64,000 nucleotides of DNA from Aromatoleum tolulyticum (GCF_900156155.1 NZ_FTMD01000011.1:62001-126000); one strand, 5' to 3'. Shown: positions 41,193 to 50,240, counted from the first letter of the stretch. Numbers and translations are program-made. The notes: generated by a model from the letters alone, not told the origin.

Positions 41193-43043
41193 ATGCCCCA
41201 GTACCGTTCCCGTACCTCCACCGCCGGCCGCAACATGGCGGGTGCCCGCGCATTGTGGCGCGCCACCGGCATGAAGGATGGCGACTTCGAAAAGCCGATC
41301 ATCGCCGTCGTCAACAGCTTCACCCAGTTCGTGCCGGGGCACGTGCACCTGAAGGACCTCGGCCAGCTCGTCGCGCGCGAGATCGAAGCCGCGGGTGGCG
41401 TCGCCAAGGAGTTCAATACCATCGCCGTCGATGACGGCATCGCCATGGGCCACGGCGGCATGCTGTATTCGCTGCCCTCGCGCGAGCTGATCGCCGACAG
41501 CGTCGAATACATGGTGAACGCGCATACCGCCGACGCCATGGTGTGCATCTCGAACTGCGACAAGATCACCCCGGGGATGCTGATGGCCGCGCTGCGCCTC
41601 AACATCCCGGCGATCTTCGTCTCGGGCGGTCCGATGGAAGCGGGCAAGGTCAAGTGGGAAGCCAAGGTGATCTCGCTCGACCTCGTCGACGCGATGGTCA
41701 AGGCCGCCGACAGCAGCTGCTCGGACGAGGAGGTCGATGCGATCGAACGCTCCGCCTGTCCGACCTGCGGCTCATGTTCCGGCATGTTCACGGCCAACTC
41801 GATGAACTGCCTGACCGAGGCGCTGGGCCTGTCGCTGCCGGGCAACGGCACCGTGCTCGCGACGCATGCCGACCGCGAACAGCTCTTCCGCAGGGCCGGC
41901 CGCACCATCGTCGACATGGCGCGCCGCTACTACGAGCACGACGACGCTGCGGTCCTGCCGCGCTCGATCGCGAGCTTCAAGGCCTTCGAGAACGCGATCA
42001 GCCTCGACGTCGCGATGGGCGGCTCCACGAACACCGTGCTGCACCTGCTGGCCGCCGCCCGCGAGGCGCAGGTGGATTTCACGATGGCCGACATCGACCG
42101 CGTCTCGCGCAAGGTGCCCTGCCTGTGCAAGGTCGCGCCCGCGGTGGCCGACGTGCATATCGAGGACGTGCATCGCGCCGGCGGCATCATGGGCATTCTC
42201 GGCGAGCTCAACCGCGCCGGCCTGCTGCACGCCGAAGTGCCGACCGTGCATAGCAAGACCCTCGGCGAAGCGATCGCGCGCTGGGACATCATGCAGGCGC
42301 ACGACAACGCCGTGTTCGAGTTCTACAAGGCCGCGCCCGGCGGCGTGCCGACCCAGGTCGCGTTCTCGCAGAACCGCCGCTGGAACGAGCTCGACATGGA
42401 CCGTTCCAAGGGCATCATCCGCGACCGTGCCAACGCCTTCACGCAGGACGGCGGCCTCGCCGTGCTGTACGGCAACATCGCGGAGAAAGGATGCATCGTG
42501 AAGACGGCCGGCGTCGACGAGTCGATCTGGAAATTCACCGGCAAGGCGCGCGTGTTCGAGAGCCAGGAAGCGGCGGTCGAAGGCATCCTCGGCGACAAGG
42601 TCGGCGCGGGCGACGTCGTGATCATCCGCTACGAAGGGCCTAAGGGCGGCCCCGGCATGCAGGAGATGCTGTACCCGACGAGCTACCTGAAGTCCAAGGG
42701 GCTGGGCAAGGCGTGCGCGTTGCTCACCGACGGCCGCTTCTCCGGCGGCACCTCCGGCCTGTCGATCGGCCACGCCTCGCCCGAAGCGGCGTGCGGCGGC
42801 GCGATCGCGCTGGTGGAGGAGGACGACACGATCGAGATCGATATTCCGAATCGCAGCATCCGCCTGGCGGTGAGCGACGACGAGCTCGCCCGGCGCCGTG
42901 CCGCGATGGAAGCGAAGGGCAGCCGGGCGTGGAAGCCGGCCAATCGCCAGCGCGTCGTTTCGGCCGCGCTGCAGGCCTACGCAGCACTTACGACCAGCGC
43001 CGATACCGGCGCCGTGCGCGACGTGACCCAGGTGCAACGCTGA
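41193..43043 (+). CDS. ilvD: Dihydroxy-acid dehydratase
   Basis: Iron-sulfur enzyme (616 aa) of branched-chain amino acid synthesis, dehydrating 2,3-dihydroxy-isovalerate and its methyl homologue to the 2-keto acids. Cluster-ligand Cys appear in NCDKITPGM and [20 protein letters not shown]. The C-terminal [19 protein letters not shown] block is the substrate-site signature. Length and motifs match the long [4Fe-4S] E. coli-type enzyme. GAGGAC seven bases before the ATG supports the start. It is monocistronic here, with no other ilv genes near. Confidence 0.96.
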   Translation: MPQYRSRTSTAGRNMAGARALWRATGMKDGDFEKPIIAVVNSFTQFVPGHVHLKDLGQLVAREIEAAGGVAKEFNTIAVDDGIAMGHGGMLYSLPSRELIADSVEYMVNAHTADAMVCISNCDKITPGMLMAALRLNIPAIFVSGGPMEAGKVKWEAKVISLDLVDAMVKAADSSCSDEEVDAIERSACPTCGSCSGMFTANSMNCLTEALGLSLPGNGTVLATHADREQLFRRAGRTIVDMARRYYEHDDAAVLPRSIASFKAFENAISLDVAMGGSTNTVLHLLAAAREAQVDFTMADIDRVSRKVPCLCKVAPAVADVHIEDVHRAGGIMGILGELNRAGLLHAEVPTVHSKTLGEAIARWDIMQAHDNAVFEFYKAAPGGVPTQVAFSQNRRWNELDMDRSKGIIRDRANAFTQDGGLAVLYGNIAEKGCIVKTAGVDESIWKFTGKARVFESQEAAVEGILGDKVGAGDVVIIRYEGPKGGPGMQEMLYPTSYLKSKGLGKACALLTDGRFSGGTSGLSIGHASPEAACGGAIALVEEDDTIEIDIPNRSIRLAVSDDELARRRAAMEAKGSRAWKPANRQRVVSAALQAYAALTTSADTGAVRDVTQVQR

Positions 43044-43087
43044 CGCGATGAGCGTGCGCGCGGCCTTCGACGGCGGCAGGCCCTGAG

Positions 43088-44533
43088 ATGCTGGGCTGGC
43101 TGAAGCGTCTCTTCGGCATCGAGCCCGAGCGGCCGGCATTCTCGCCGGCCATTCCCGTCCAGCCGCGCGAACCGTCGCCGTCCGCAGCGCCGCCGCAGCC
43201 GTCGTCCGTTTCTCCGCCTGCGGGGCCGGGGCCGACTGCGGTGCCGGCTGCCGCGAACGTCGTGCCACGCCCGGCCGACGACGAGGTGCGGCCGGCCGAT
43301 GCGTCGCTTTCGCTGCTGTGTCGCAGCGAAATGCTCGACCGCGACCAGAACCTGACCGGCTACGCCTTCGAACTGCGCGAGGACGTCGCCGGGCGCATCC
43401 GTGCGACGGGGCGGCGTGCGCGCGATTTTCTCGACAGCCTGCTCGTCGAGCAGATCGACCGTTACGGCCATGGCGCGGCGCTGAAAGCCCGCCGGGTGTG
43501 CCTGCGGGTATGGGAGGGCTTCCTCGCCAATCCCGCACTGGAGCGTCTGCAGGGGCTCGATGCGACCCTGCTCGTGCGTCCCGAGCTGCCCACGCGTGCC
43601 GCGTCCGCCGAAACGTTGGCGAGCGCTGCGCGCCTGCGCGCGGCCGGCGTGCAGATCGTGCTCGATCACGGCGAGCCCGGGGTGTGGCTCGACAGCATGC
43701 TGCCGCAGGCCGATGCAGCGCTGTTCCGCATGGGGTTCTGCCTGCCCGAGGACCTCGGCCTGTACATCCGTGCGGTGCGGCAGCGGCGCGCCGACTTGCC
43801 CGTGTGGGCCTGGGAGGTGGGTACGCCGGACGAGTTCGAACTCGCGGCGAGGCTCGGCTGCAAGGCGTTCTCCGGCGGTTTCGTGACGCGCCGCGAAGAC
43901 TGGAAGGGCAACTCGCTGTCGCCGCACGGCATGCGCCTCGCATCCCTGCTGCAGCGTCTGCGCAGCGGCGTGGATACCCAGGAAATCGCCGTCATCCTCA
44001 AGCACGATCTCGCCCTCGCGTATCGGCTGCTGCGCTACGTGAATGCGGCCGCGTGGGGGCTCAATCACCCCATCAGCTCGGTCGAACAGGCGATCCTCGT
44101 GCTCGGGCAGCAGCCGCTGCAGCGCTGGGTGTCGATGATGTTGCTGGGCAGCGCGCGCAGTGCGCCCGGTGCCGCCGTCGTGATGGAGGATGCCCTCGTG
44201 CGTGGACGCCTGCTGGAGCTCCTGGGCGGTCTGCGTGGCGAGCGCGACCCCGCCGCCCAGCTCTTCGTGCTGGGCCTGTTCTCGCTGCTCGACGTCGCGC
44301 TGAAGGTGCCGCTCGAGGACGCGATCCGCCCGCTGAAGCTGTCCGACACGATGCAGGATGCCCTGTTGCACCAGCGCGGGCCGATGGCGCCGTATCTCGA
44401 ACTGATGCTCGCATTCGAGCGCGGCGATGCACAACGCGTGACCTCGTTTGCCAACGTGCTGGGCATCGATGTCGGCGAACTGAACCGGTTGCAGTTCGAG
44501 GCCCTCGACTGGGTGCATTCGGCCGAGGCCTGA
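43088..44533 (+). CDS. HDOD-domain regulator with degenerate EAL-like N-domain
   Basis: Cytoplasmic signalling protein (481 aa) of the YuxH-like EAL-HDOD type. A basic N-terminus and a Pro/Ala/Ser linker (about 20-75) precede an EAL-like fold (about 80-270) that opens with CRSEMLDRDQNLTGYAFEL and lacks the catalytic EAL acids, so it should not hydrolyse c-di-GMP. The HDOD domain (about 275-475) has LKHDLALAYRLLRYVNAA and ISSVEQAILVLGQQPLQRW. These proteins are linked to c-di-GMP, motility and stress signalling without known catalysis. A paralogue is encoded at 62.3-63.4 kb. Confidence 0.83.
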   Translation: MLGWLKRLFGIEPERPAFSPAIPVQPREPSPSAAPPQPSSVSPPAGPGPTAVPAAANVVPRPADDEVRPADASLSLLCRSEMLDRDQNLTGYAFELREDVAGRIRATGRRARDFLDSLLVEQIDRYGHGAALKARRVCLRVWEGFLANPALERLQGLDATLLVRPELPTRAASAETLASAARLRAAGVQIVLDHGEPGVWLDSMLPQADAALFRMGFCLPEDLGLYIRAVRQRRADLPVWAWEVGTPDEFELAARLGCKAFSGGFVTRREDWKGNSLSPHGMRLASLLQRLRSGVDTQEIAVILKHDLALAYRLLRYVNAAAWGLNHPISSVEQAILVLGQQPLQRWVSMMLLGSARSAPGAAVVMEDALVRGRLLELLGGLRGERDPAAQLFVLGLFSLLDVALKVPLEDAIRPLKLSDTMQDALLHQRGPMAPYLELMLAFERGDAQRVTSFANVLGIDVGELNRLQFEALDWVHSAEA

Positions 44534-44579
44534 GCGGACTGCCTTGACCGCCTCCCGGGGCGCCTCTACCATCCCGCCG

Positions 44580-44774
44580 ATGGACGCAGAACTGAATAAA
44601 CTCGAGAACCAAGTCGAACAGATTGTCGGCCTGCTCGAATCGTGCCGCGCGGAAGGGCGCGAGTTGCGCACGCGCGTCGTGCGGCTGGAGGCCGAGAACC
44701 GTGTGCTCGCCGACAAGGTCCGGCTTGCAACGGAAAAGCTCGAAGCCCTGCTCGCGCAGTTGCCGGAATCCTGA
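44580..44774 (+). CDS. ZapB-like coiled-coil protein (TIGR02449 type)
   Basis: Small coiled-coil protein (64 aa), almost entirely heptad repeats (LNKLENQVEQIVGLLESCR and LEAENRVLADKVRLATEKL). It matches the short TIGR02449 family, found immediately upstream of zapA in beta- and gammaproteobacteria and presumed to act with ZapA in cell division. The ATG at 44580 is used because the upstream in-frame TTG gives extra atypical residues. It is one base upstream of zapA with no room for a separate promoter. Confidence 0.8.
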   Translation: MDAELNKLENQVEQIVGLLESCRAEGRELRTRVVRLEAENRVLADKVRLATEKLEALLAQLPES

Positions 44775-44775
44775 C

Positions 44776-45078
44776 ATGCCCACCGACACCCTCGACATCT
44801 CCCTGCTCGGGAAGACCTATTCCGTCGCCTGCCGTCCCGAGGACCGCGAAGGTCTGCTTGCGGCGGTCGCCTTTCTCGAAGAAAAACTCAACAGCCTTGC
44901 GGCGCGCACCAACGCGTCGGGCGAGAAACTGGCTGTCATGACCGCGCTGAATATCGCGCACGAATTTTTGCAGTTTCAGCGCTCCGGCGGGTTTGACATG
45001 CAGGCCGCGAAGCGTAGAATCGGTCTCGTGAATGCGCGGCTCGATGGAGTGCTGGCGCAGCAGGAAAAGCTTTTCTAA
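44776..45078 (+). CDS. zapA: Cell division protein ZapA
   Basis: Cytoplasmic FtsZ-associated protein (100 aa) that bundles FtsZ protofilaments. It has the N-terminal globular part (LDISLLGKTYSVACRPEDRE) and a C-terminal coiled coil (LAVMTALNIAHEFLQFQR region). Length is normal for the short type. It follows the ZapB-like gene by one base and is directly followed by the 6S RNA gene, the usual order in proteobacteria. Confidence 0.92.
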   Translation: MPTDTLDISLLGKTYSVACRPEDREGLLAAVAFLEEKLNSLAARTNASGEKLAVMTALNIAHEFLQFQRSGGFDMQAAKRRIGLVNARLDGVLAQQEKLF

Positions 45079-45116
45079 CAGGTAGTTAGCGCGGGTTGGT
45101 GCGTATGTAAGGTCAA

Positions 45117-45290
45117 TCCCCGCTGTGTCGTCGAAGTCGTAGATTCCTTGGACCAATGTCGAGAGACTTGGTCGCGGACCATGGATGCCGCAGGTGTGCA
45201 CGCCCCTAGCCGGGTGAGCCTGATGCGGAAGGAAAGCGACCTCCCTGAACCCCAGGTTCAGGATGCCGGCCGAGGCGACACTGCGGGGGC
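45117..45290 (+). ncRNA. ssrS: 6S RNA
   Basis: A structured RNA of about 174 nt lies directly after zapA. The ends pair over a long closing stem (ccccgc-t-gtgtcg near 45118-45130 with cgacac-t-gcgggg near 45276-45288). The 3' half contains a second imperfect hairpin, ccctgaacccc-aggttcagga, comparable to the CCUUGAACCAAGGGUUCAAGG segment of E. coli 6S RNA, and unpaired central bulges lie between. 6S RNA binds the housekeeping RNA polymerase holoenzyme and reshapes transcription in stationary phase. Ends are set by the stem and could shift by several bases. A strong terminator follows. Confidence 0.78.
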
Positions 45291-45299
45291 CAAACGAGA

Positions 45300-45333
45300 G
45301 AGGCGCGGATTTCGGTCCGCGCCTCTTTTTTGC
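45300..45333 (+). terminator. Strong intrinsic terminator of the 6S RNA locus
   Basis: GAGGCGCGGA (45300-45309) pairs perfectly with TCCGCGCCTC (45316-45325) around tttcgg, followed at once by a run of T. This is the clearest Rho-independent terminator in the window and closes the zapA-6S unit. Confidence 0.9.
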
Positions 45334-45409
45334 TTTTTTATTTTGCCATGTCCGGCGCGGGGGCCGGAACGCCGCGGAGCGGATTCCGCGCAGCTAGGGA
45401 AGGGAATTG

Positions 45410-46216
45410 ATGGATTTCGATGTGTGGTGGCTGAGCTACCTCGCGCTGGGGGCCTTCGTCGGATTCTTCGCCGGCCTGCTGGGGGTCGGCGGCGGCGGGA
45501 TCATGGTGCCGGTGCTGACTTCGCTATTCGTCGCGCAGGGGATGCCGCGCGAGAGCGTCGTGCATCTGGCGCTCGGCACGTCGATGGCGGCGATCGTCAT
45601 GACCTCCATCGCGAGCCTGCGTGCGCACCACAAGCACGGCGCGGTGCGCTGGGACGTCGTGCGCTTCATTGCGCCGGGGATCCTCGCCGGCACCTTCGCG
45701 GCGACCTTTGTTGCCTCGCGGATCGAATCCAAGCCGCTGGCGATCTTCTTCGCCTGCTTCATGGCCTATGTGTCGTTGCAGATGCTCGCGAACATCAAGC
45801 CCAAGCCCTCGCGCGAGTTGCCCGGGCCGGTCGGGATGAGCGCGGTGGGTGCCGGCATCGGCGGCATTTCCGCGCTGGTGGCGATCGGTGGCGGTTCGCT
45901 GTCGGTGCCGTTCATGACCTGGTGCAACGTGAAGGTGCATCACGCAATCGGCACCTCGGCGGCGATCGGCTTGCCGATTGCGCTGGCGGGCACGCTCGGC
46001 TACCTGGTGAACGGCTGGGGCAGCACGGGGATGCCCTCCTACAGCCTCGGGTTCATCTATCTTCCGGCGCTGGTGCTGATCAGCGTCGTGAGCACCTGGA
46101 CCGCGCCGCTGGGCGCACGGCTGGCGCACCGGCTTCCGGTGGCCGTATTGAGAAAGATCTTCGCCGGCGTGCTGATGCTGCTGTCGGCCAAGATGCTGCA
46201 CGCACTGTTCTTCTGA
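45410..46216 (+). CDS. TauE/SafE-family permease
   Basis: Inner-membrane permease (268 aa) of the sulfite/organosulfonate exporter (TSUP) family. It has eight or so helices in two related halves with the GVGGGGIMVPVL block near residue 28 and the matching IGGGSLSVPF in the second half. The transported anion cannot be told from sequence. The ATG at 45410 is favoured, with AGGGA just upstream; a TTG one codon earlier is also open. It is followed closely by a LysE-type exporter gene. Confidence 0.88.
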   Translation: MDFDVWWLSYLALGAFVGFFAGLLGVGGGGIMVPVLTSLFVAQGMPRESVVHLALGTSMAAIVMTSIASLRAHHKHGAVRWDVVRFIAPGILAGTFAATFVASRIESKPLAIFFACFMAYVSLQMLANIKPKPSRELPGPVGMSAVGAGIGGISALVAIGGGSLSVPFMTWCNVKVHHAIGTSAAIGLPIALAGTLGYLVNGWGSTGMPSYSLGFIYLPALVLISVVSTWTAPLGARLAHRLPVAVLRKIFAGVLMLLSAKMLHALFF

Positions 46217-46247
46217 ACGGCGACATGGACCGTATGGAGCGCATGCG

Positions 46248-46862
46248 ATGAGCTGGAACATGTGGCTGGCGTTTCTTGCCGCGGCGGTGGTGATCGCCGT
46301 TTCGCCGGGACCCGGGGCGGTGCTGAGCATGGCGACGGGCTTGCGTCACGGCTATGCGGTGGCGCTGCGTGCGATCCTGGGCCTGCAGACGGCGCTGCTG
46401 ATCCAGCTCGCGATCGTCGTGCTCGGCCTGGGCGCCGTGCTGGCGGCGTCGGCGACGGCCTTCCTGATCGTCAAGATCGCCGGGGCCGGCTATCTGATCT
46501 GGCTCGGCGTGCGCAAATGGCGCGCCCCGGTCGAACTGCTCGACGACGGGACCGCGGCGCGCGACACCCGCGGCGTGTATCTGCAGGGCGTGCTGGTGAA
46601 CCTCACCAATCCGAAGGCGATCGTCTTCATGGTCGCGCTGGTGCCGCAGTTCATCGACCCGCAGCTGCCGCAGTGGCCGCAGTTCCTCATCATCGCGACG
46701 ACGATGGTCGGCACCGACATGGTCGTGATGTCCTGCTATGCGCTGCTCGCCGGCCGCTGCCGGCGCTGGCTGCGCAGCCCGCGCATGATGAAGGCGCAGA
46801 ACCGCGTGTTCGGCGGGATGTTCGTCGCGGCCGGTTCGCTGCTCGCCGCGTCGTCGCGCTGA
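46248..46862 (+). CDS. LysE/RhtB-family amino acid exporter
   Basis: Inner-membrane exporter (204 aa) of the LysE/RhtB family with six hydrophobic segments. The N-terminal signature AVVIAVSPGPGAVLSMATGL, containing SPGPG, is diagnostic, and NLTNPKAIVFMVALVPQF is the second conserved block. Such proteins export homoserine, threonine or basic amino acids. It lies 31 bases after the TauE/SafE gene on the same strand, so the two may be co-transcribed. Confidence 0.88.
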   Translation: MSWNMWLAFLAAAVVIAVSPGPGAVLSMATGLRHGYAVALRAILGLQTALLIQLAIVVLGLGAVLAASATAFLIVKIAGAGYLIWLGVRKWRAPVELLDDGTAARDTRGVYLQGVLVNLTNPKAIVFMVALVPQFIDPQLPQWPQFLIIATTMVGTDMVVMSCYALLAGRCRRWLRSPRMMKAQNRVFGGMFVAAGSLLAASSR

Positions 46863-46886
46863 GGCGGTCAGGGCCGGCAAATACAT

Positions 46887-46947
46887 CCGTTCGCCCTGAG
46901 CTTGTCGAAGGGCGGTGGCAGGGCTTCGACAGGCTCAGCCCGAACGG
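46887..46947. repeat. REP-like palindromic element, copy 2
   Basis: Arms of 24 bases (46887-46910 and 46924-46947) match those of the element at 6566-6626 at nearly every position, with a 13-base spacer. It lies between convergent lysE and znuA and could form a two-way terminator hairpin. Confidence 0.85.
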
Positions 46948-46962
46948 TGCTTGGTCACCGGC

Positions 46963-47913
46963 TTAATTGCGGCCGCCGGGAGTCATTCCGTCCAGCAGCG
47001 TGCGCAGGTTGTGGCGCATCATCGCCACGTAGGTCGGCGCCGGGCCGTCGGCCGCCGATAAGGCATCCGAATACAGCGTGCCGCCGAGGCGTGCGCCGCT
47101 CTCCTTGCGGATGCGCTCGATCAGCCGCGGGTCGCTGACGCTCTCGACGAATACTGCGGGCACGTTCTCGCGCCGCAGCTGGCGGATGAGCTGTGCGACG
47201 CCGGCCGCCGAGGGCTCCGACTGGTTGCTGATGCCGGCCGGGGCGAGGAAGCGCACGCCGTAGGCGTGGGCGAAGTAGCCGAAGGCATCGTGGGCGCTGA
47301 CGACCTTGCGCCGCTCGGCCGGGACTGCGGCCAGCGCGGTGCGGATGTCGCTGTCCAGCGCCTTGAGTTCGGCCGCATAGCGCGCGGCATTGTCACGATA
47401 GACCTTCGCGTTCGCCGGATCGGCCTGTGCGAGCGCGTCGGCGATGTTCGCGACGTAGCGCTGCGCGCGCGCGACGTCCTGCCACGCGTGGGGATCGACG
47501 GCGTCCTGATGGGAGCTCTTGCCATGGCCGTGCGCGTCGTCGTGCTCGTCGGTTGCGGCGATGGGTTCGACGCCCTGGCTGGCGACGAGGATGCGGCCCC
47601 GGTAGCCGGCGGTCTGTGCCAGCCGCTCGAGCCAGGGGTCGAAGCCCAGACCGCTGGCGACCACCAGCTGCGCGGCGCCGATGCGGCGGGCGTCGGACGG
47701 GCGCGGCTGGAAGTTGTGTGCATCCTGATCGGCCGCCACGAGCATCGTGACCTTGACCCGGTCGCCCCCGACCTGGCGGATGAAATCGCCGAGGATGCTG
47801 AAGCTCGTGACCACTTCGAGGGGGGCTGCCTGCGCCGGCTGGGCGGCGAGGCCGAGCAGTACCGCGAGGGGGGCGAGGAGACGATGCAGGATGTGGCGCA
47901 TGCGGTCTTGCAT
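46963..47913 (-). CDS. znuA: Zinc ABC transporter substrate-binding protein
   Basis: Periplasmic metal-binding protein (316 aa) of the cluster A-I/ZnuA group. A signal peptide (LAPLAVLLGLAAQPAQA) is followed by VVTSFSILGDFIRQVGG and the metal His in DAHNFQPRPSD. The His/Asp-rich loop TDEHDDAHGHGKSSHQDAVD and HAFGY-like segment (SAHDAFGYFAHAYGV) give further ligands, with the acidic ligand in the C-terminal SVSDPRL region. The His-rich loop and the Zur operator upstream favour zinc over manganese. It begins four bases after the znuB stop. Confidence 0.9.
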   Translation of the reverse strand: MQDRMRHILHRLLAPLAVLLGLAAQPAQAAPLEVVTSFSILGDFIRQVGGDRVKVTMLVAADQDAHNFQPRPSDARRIGAAQLVVASGLGFDPWLERLAQTAGYRGRILVASQGVEPIAATDEHDDAHGHGKSSHQDAVDPHAWQDVARAQRYVANIADALAQADPANAKVYRDNAARYAAELKALDSDIRTALAAVPAERRKVVSAHDAFGYFAHAYGVRFLAPAGISNQSEPSAAGVAQLIRQLRRENVPAVFVESVSDPRLIERIRKESGARLGGTLYSDALSAADGPAPTYVAMMRHNLRTLLDGMTPGGRN

Positions 47914-47917
47914 CCGG

Positions 47918-48787
47918 TCAGGATTCGAGGTGGGGGCGGCGGTCGAGGCGGGCGCCCAGCATGCCGCCCGGCGCGAGGATCAGCGACAGCACGTACACGA
48001 TGCCGGTCGCGAGGATGATCGCCGGTCCGGCGGGAACGTCCGCGTGGTAGGAGGCGAGCAGTCCGCCGACACCGCTCGCGAAGGCGATGAGGACGGCGAG
48101 TCCGAGCATCGCCGGCAGGCGCTTGACCCACAGGCGTGCGGCGGCCGAAGGCAGGATCATGATGCCGACCGCCATCAGCGTGCCGAGGGCGTGGAAGCCG
48201 GCGACGAGGTTCAGCACCACGAGCACGAGAAAGCCGTAGTGGGCGATCGGGCTGGCGGCGCTGACCCCGCGCAGGAAGGCGGCGTCGAAGCATTCGAGCA
48301 CCAGCGGGCGGTACAGCAGCGCGAGCGCGACGAGCGTCGCGGTCGTGATCGCGCTGATCAGCAGCAGCGAGGCGTCGTCGAGCGCCAGCACGGAGCCGAA
48401 CAGCACGTGCAGCAGGTCGAGGTTGCGTCCGCGCAGCGACACGATCATCACGCCGGTGGCGATCGACAGCAGGTAGAAGGCGGCGAGGCTGGCATCCTCC
48501 TTGAGGATGGACGAGCGCGCGACGAGGCCGGCTGCGAGCGCGACGACGATGCCGGCGATGATGCCGCCGATCGTCATCGCCCCGAGCGACAGGCCGAAGG
48601 CGAGATAGCCGAGCGCGGCGCCGGGCAGGATCGCGTGTGCCATCGCGTCGCCCATCAGGCTCATGCGCCGCAGCAGCAGGAACACGCCGACCGGCGTCGC
48701 GCCCAGCGCGAGGGCGAGACAGCCCGCGAGCGCACGCCGCATGAATTCGAAATCGGCGAACGGGCCGAACAGGGCTTCCGCGATCAT
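47918..48787 (-). CDS. znuB: Zinc ABC transporter permease
   Basis: Inner-membrane permease (289 aa) of the ABC-3 family with eight or more helices. Signature segments are LLRRMSLMGDAMAHAILPGA near the N-terminus and LGTLMAVGIMILPSAAARLW in the second half. It forms the zinc channel with ZnuC ATPases. Its ATG overlaps the znuC stop by four bases. Size is normal. Confidence 0.91.
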   Translation of the reverse strand: MIAEALFGPFADFEFMRRALAGCLALALGATPVGVFLLLRRMSLMGDAMAHAILPGAALGYLAFGLSLGAMTIGGIIAGIVVALAAGLVARSSILKEDASLAAFYLLSIATGVMIVSLRGRNLDLLHVLFGSVLALDDASLLLISAITTATLVALALLYRPLVLECFDAAFLRGVSAASPIAHYGFLVLVVLNLVAGFHALGTLMAVGIMILPSAAARLWVKRLPAMLGLAVLIAFASGVGGLLASYHADVPAGPAIILATGIVYVLSLILAPGGMLGARLDRRPHLES

Positions 48788-49542
48788 GCGGTCTCCGCTT
48801 CGGGGCGGTGGCACACCGGAGCGGTGGCGTCGAACTCGCCGGCGAGCCGGCGGGCGGTGGCGAGGTGTTCGGCGGTGAGGATCTCGGCGGTCGGACCGAA
48901 GCCGAGGCATTCGCGCGCGAGCAGCAGGGTTTCCGGGAAGTGGTGCCGCACCAGCGTGAGGTCGTGGAGCACTGCGAGGATGGTCCGGCCTTCGGCATGC
49001 CACTGCAGGATCAGTGCGACGAGATCCTCGATGGTGCGCGCGTCGATCGCGTTGAAAGGTTCGTCGAGCAGGAGGAGGTTGGCATCCTGCAGCATCATCC
49101 GCGCAAAGCGTGCGCGTTGCAGCTGGCCGCCCGACAGCGTGCCGATCTGGCGCGCCTCGAAACCCGACAGGCCGACCGCGGCGAGGGCCGCGCGCACGCG
49201 CTCCGCCTGGCTGCGGCTGAGCCCGCGGAAGGCGCCGATCTCGCGCCACAGCCCCATCGACACCATGTCGAACACGGACACGGGAAAACTGCGGTCGAGC
49301 TCGCTCTGCTGCGGCAGGTAGGCAATGCCTTCCTTGCCCGTGTGTATGCGGAAATGTCCTTGCAGGGGCTGCAATTCGCCGGTCAGCGCCTTGAAGAGCG
49401 TGGATTTCCCCGCACCATTGGGCCCGACGATCGCGACCAGCGCCCCCCGCGTGATGTGGCAGCGGAGGTGGTGGATGGCCGGGTGGCGGTCGTAGCCGAG
49501 GGTCAGGTTGTCGAGTTCGAGGATGGTGTCGCGGGCGTTCAT
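48784..49542 (-). CDS. znuC: Zinc ABC transporter ATPase
   Basis: Cytoplasmic ATPase (252 aa) driving zinc uptake. Motifs: Walker A VGPNGAGKSTLFK, Q-loop LPQQSELDRSFP, signature LSGGQLQRARFARM and Walker B NLLLLDEPFNAID. The C-terminal part has the His-containing switch region TILAVLHDLTLVRHHF. The ATG at 49542 overlaps the stop of the His-rich micro-protein gene. It lies in zur - micro-protein - znuC - znuB - znuA. Confidence 0.92.
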   Translation of the reverse strand: MNARDTILELDNLTLGYDRHPAIHHLRCHITRGALVAIVGPNGAGKSTLFKALTGELQPLQGHFRIHTGKEGIAYLPQQSELDRSFPVSVFDMVSMGLWREIGAFRGLSRSQAERVRAALAAVGLSGFEARQIGTLSGGQLQRARFARMMLQDANLLLLDEPFNAIDARTIEDLVALILQWHAEGRTILAVLHDLTLVRHHFPETLLLARECLGFGPTAEILTAEHLATARRLAGEFDATAPVCHRPEAETA

Positions 49543-49754
49543 GCGAGCGCCCAGCCTACGGTGAGCCACAGCACCGCGGCGGCGGCCGCCGCAAGGGTGA
49601 TGCGCGCGCCGACGCCGAGCTGCAGCGCGGTGCCGGGGAAGGCGGTGGCGCGCGCGGCATCGTGCGCGTGGCCGCCTTCATGGTCATGGTGGTGATGCGT
49701 GTGCGGCAGCGCACCGCTCGATGTGGATGGCATGGTCTCGTCGTGTCGGGGCAT
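49539..49754 (-). CDS. His-rich membrane micro-protein of the zinc operon
   Basis: Small predicted protein (about 64-71 aa) with a His/Asp/Gly cluster (LPHTHHHHDHEGGHAHD) in its first half and one hydrophobic helix (ITLAAAAAAVLWLTVGWALA) at the very C-terminus. I give the start at the ATG at 49754; a second ATG at 49733 also works and a TTG at 49766 is open. Its stop overlaps the znuC start by four bases, so it is translationally coupled inside the zinc operon. I know no family for it. A zinc-buffering or delivery role at the membrane is a reasonable guess. Confidence 0.65.
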   Translation of the reverse strand: MPRHDETMPSTSSGALPHTHHHHDHEGGHAHDAARATAFPGTALQLGVGARITLAAAAAAVLWLTVGWALA

Positions 49755-49787
49755 TGTTGTTTTCAAGGGCCGAGGCCGGGAATGTCC

Positions 49788-50240
49788 TCAGGCCTTTGTC
49801 CCTCGCTGGCGGCCGCAATCGGCACAGGTTCCGTGGAACACCAGTTCGGCGCGTTCCGGCTGATATCCGGCCGGCAGCGCGAATTGTTCTTCGGGGCGGA
49901 TCGATTCGAGGCACAGCACGTGTCCGCAGCGGTCGCAATGGAAGTGCGCATGCTGGCTGCGCGTCTCGCCGCCCGCCTTGAAGCGTCGCGCGCGATCGGG
50001 GCCGATGATGCGATGCGCGAGCCCCTGCTCGACGAGCCAGTCGAGCGTGCGGTACAGCGTCACCCGGTCGTGCGGCATCCCGTCCGCGGCAAGCCGCGCC
50101 GCGACATCGTCGTGGTTCAGCGAGCGCGGGCTGTCCTGCAGGATCTCGAGTACGGCGATGCGCGCACGCGTGACGCGGCCGCCGCGGGCGGCAATCAGAT
50201 GGGCGGCAGGGGAAACGTCCGGAGTGGGCATCGCGGGCAC
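49788..50240 (-). CDS. zur: Fur-family zinc uptake regulator
   Basis: DNA-binding repressor (150 aa) of the Fur family. The winged-helix N-domain (VTRARIAVLEILQDSPRSLNHDDV) is followed by the dimerisation domain with metal ligands HFHCDRCGHVLCLES and the C-terminal GTCADCGRQRG, a structural zinc site of two CxxC pairs. Its place at the head of znuCBA and the palindrome just upstream argue for Zur and not Fur. Two ATGs (50240, 50231) are near each other. It should repress its own operon when zinc is plentiful. Confidence 0.87.
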   Translation of the reverse strand: MPAMPTPDVSPAAHLIAARGGRVTRARIAVLEILQDSPRSLNHDDVAARLAADGMPHDRVTLYRTLDWLVEQGLAHRIIGPDRARRFKAGGETRSQHAHFHCDRCGHVLCLESIRPEEQFALPAGYQPERAELVFHGTCADCGRQRGTKA

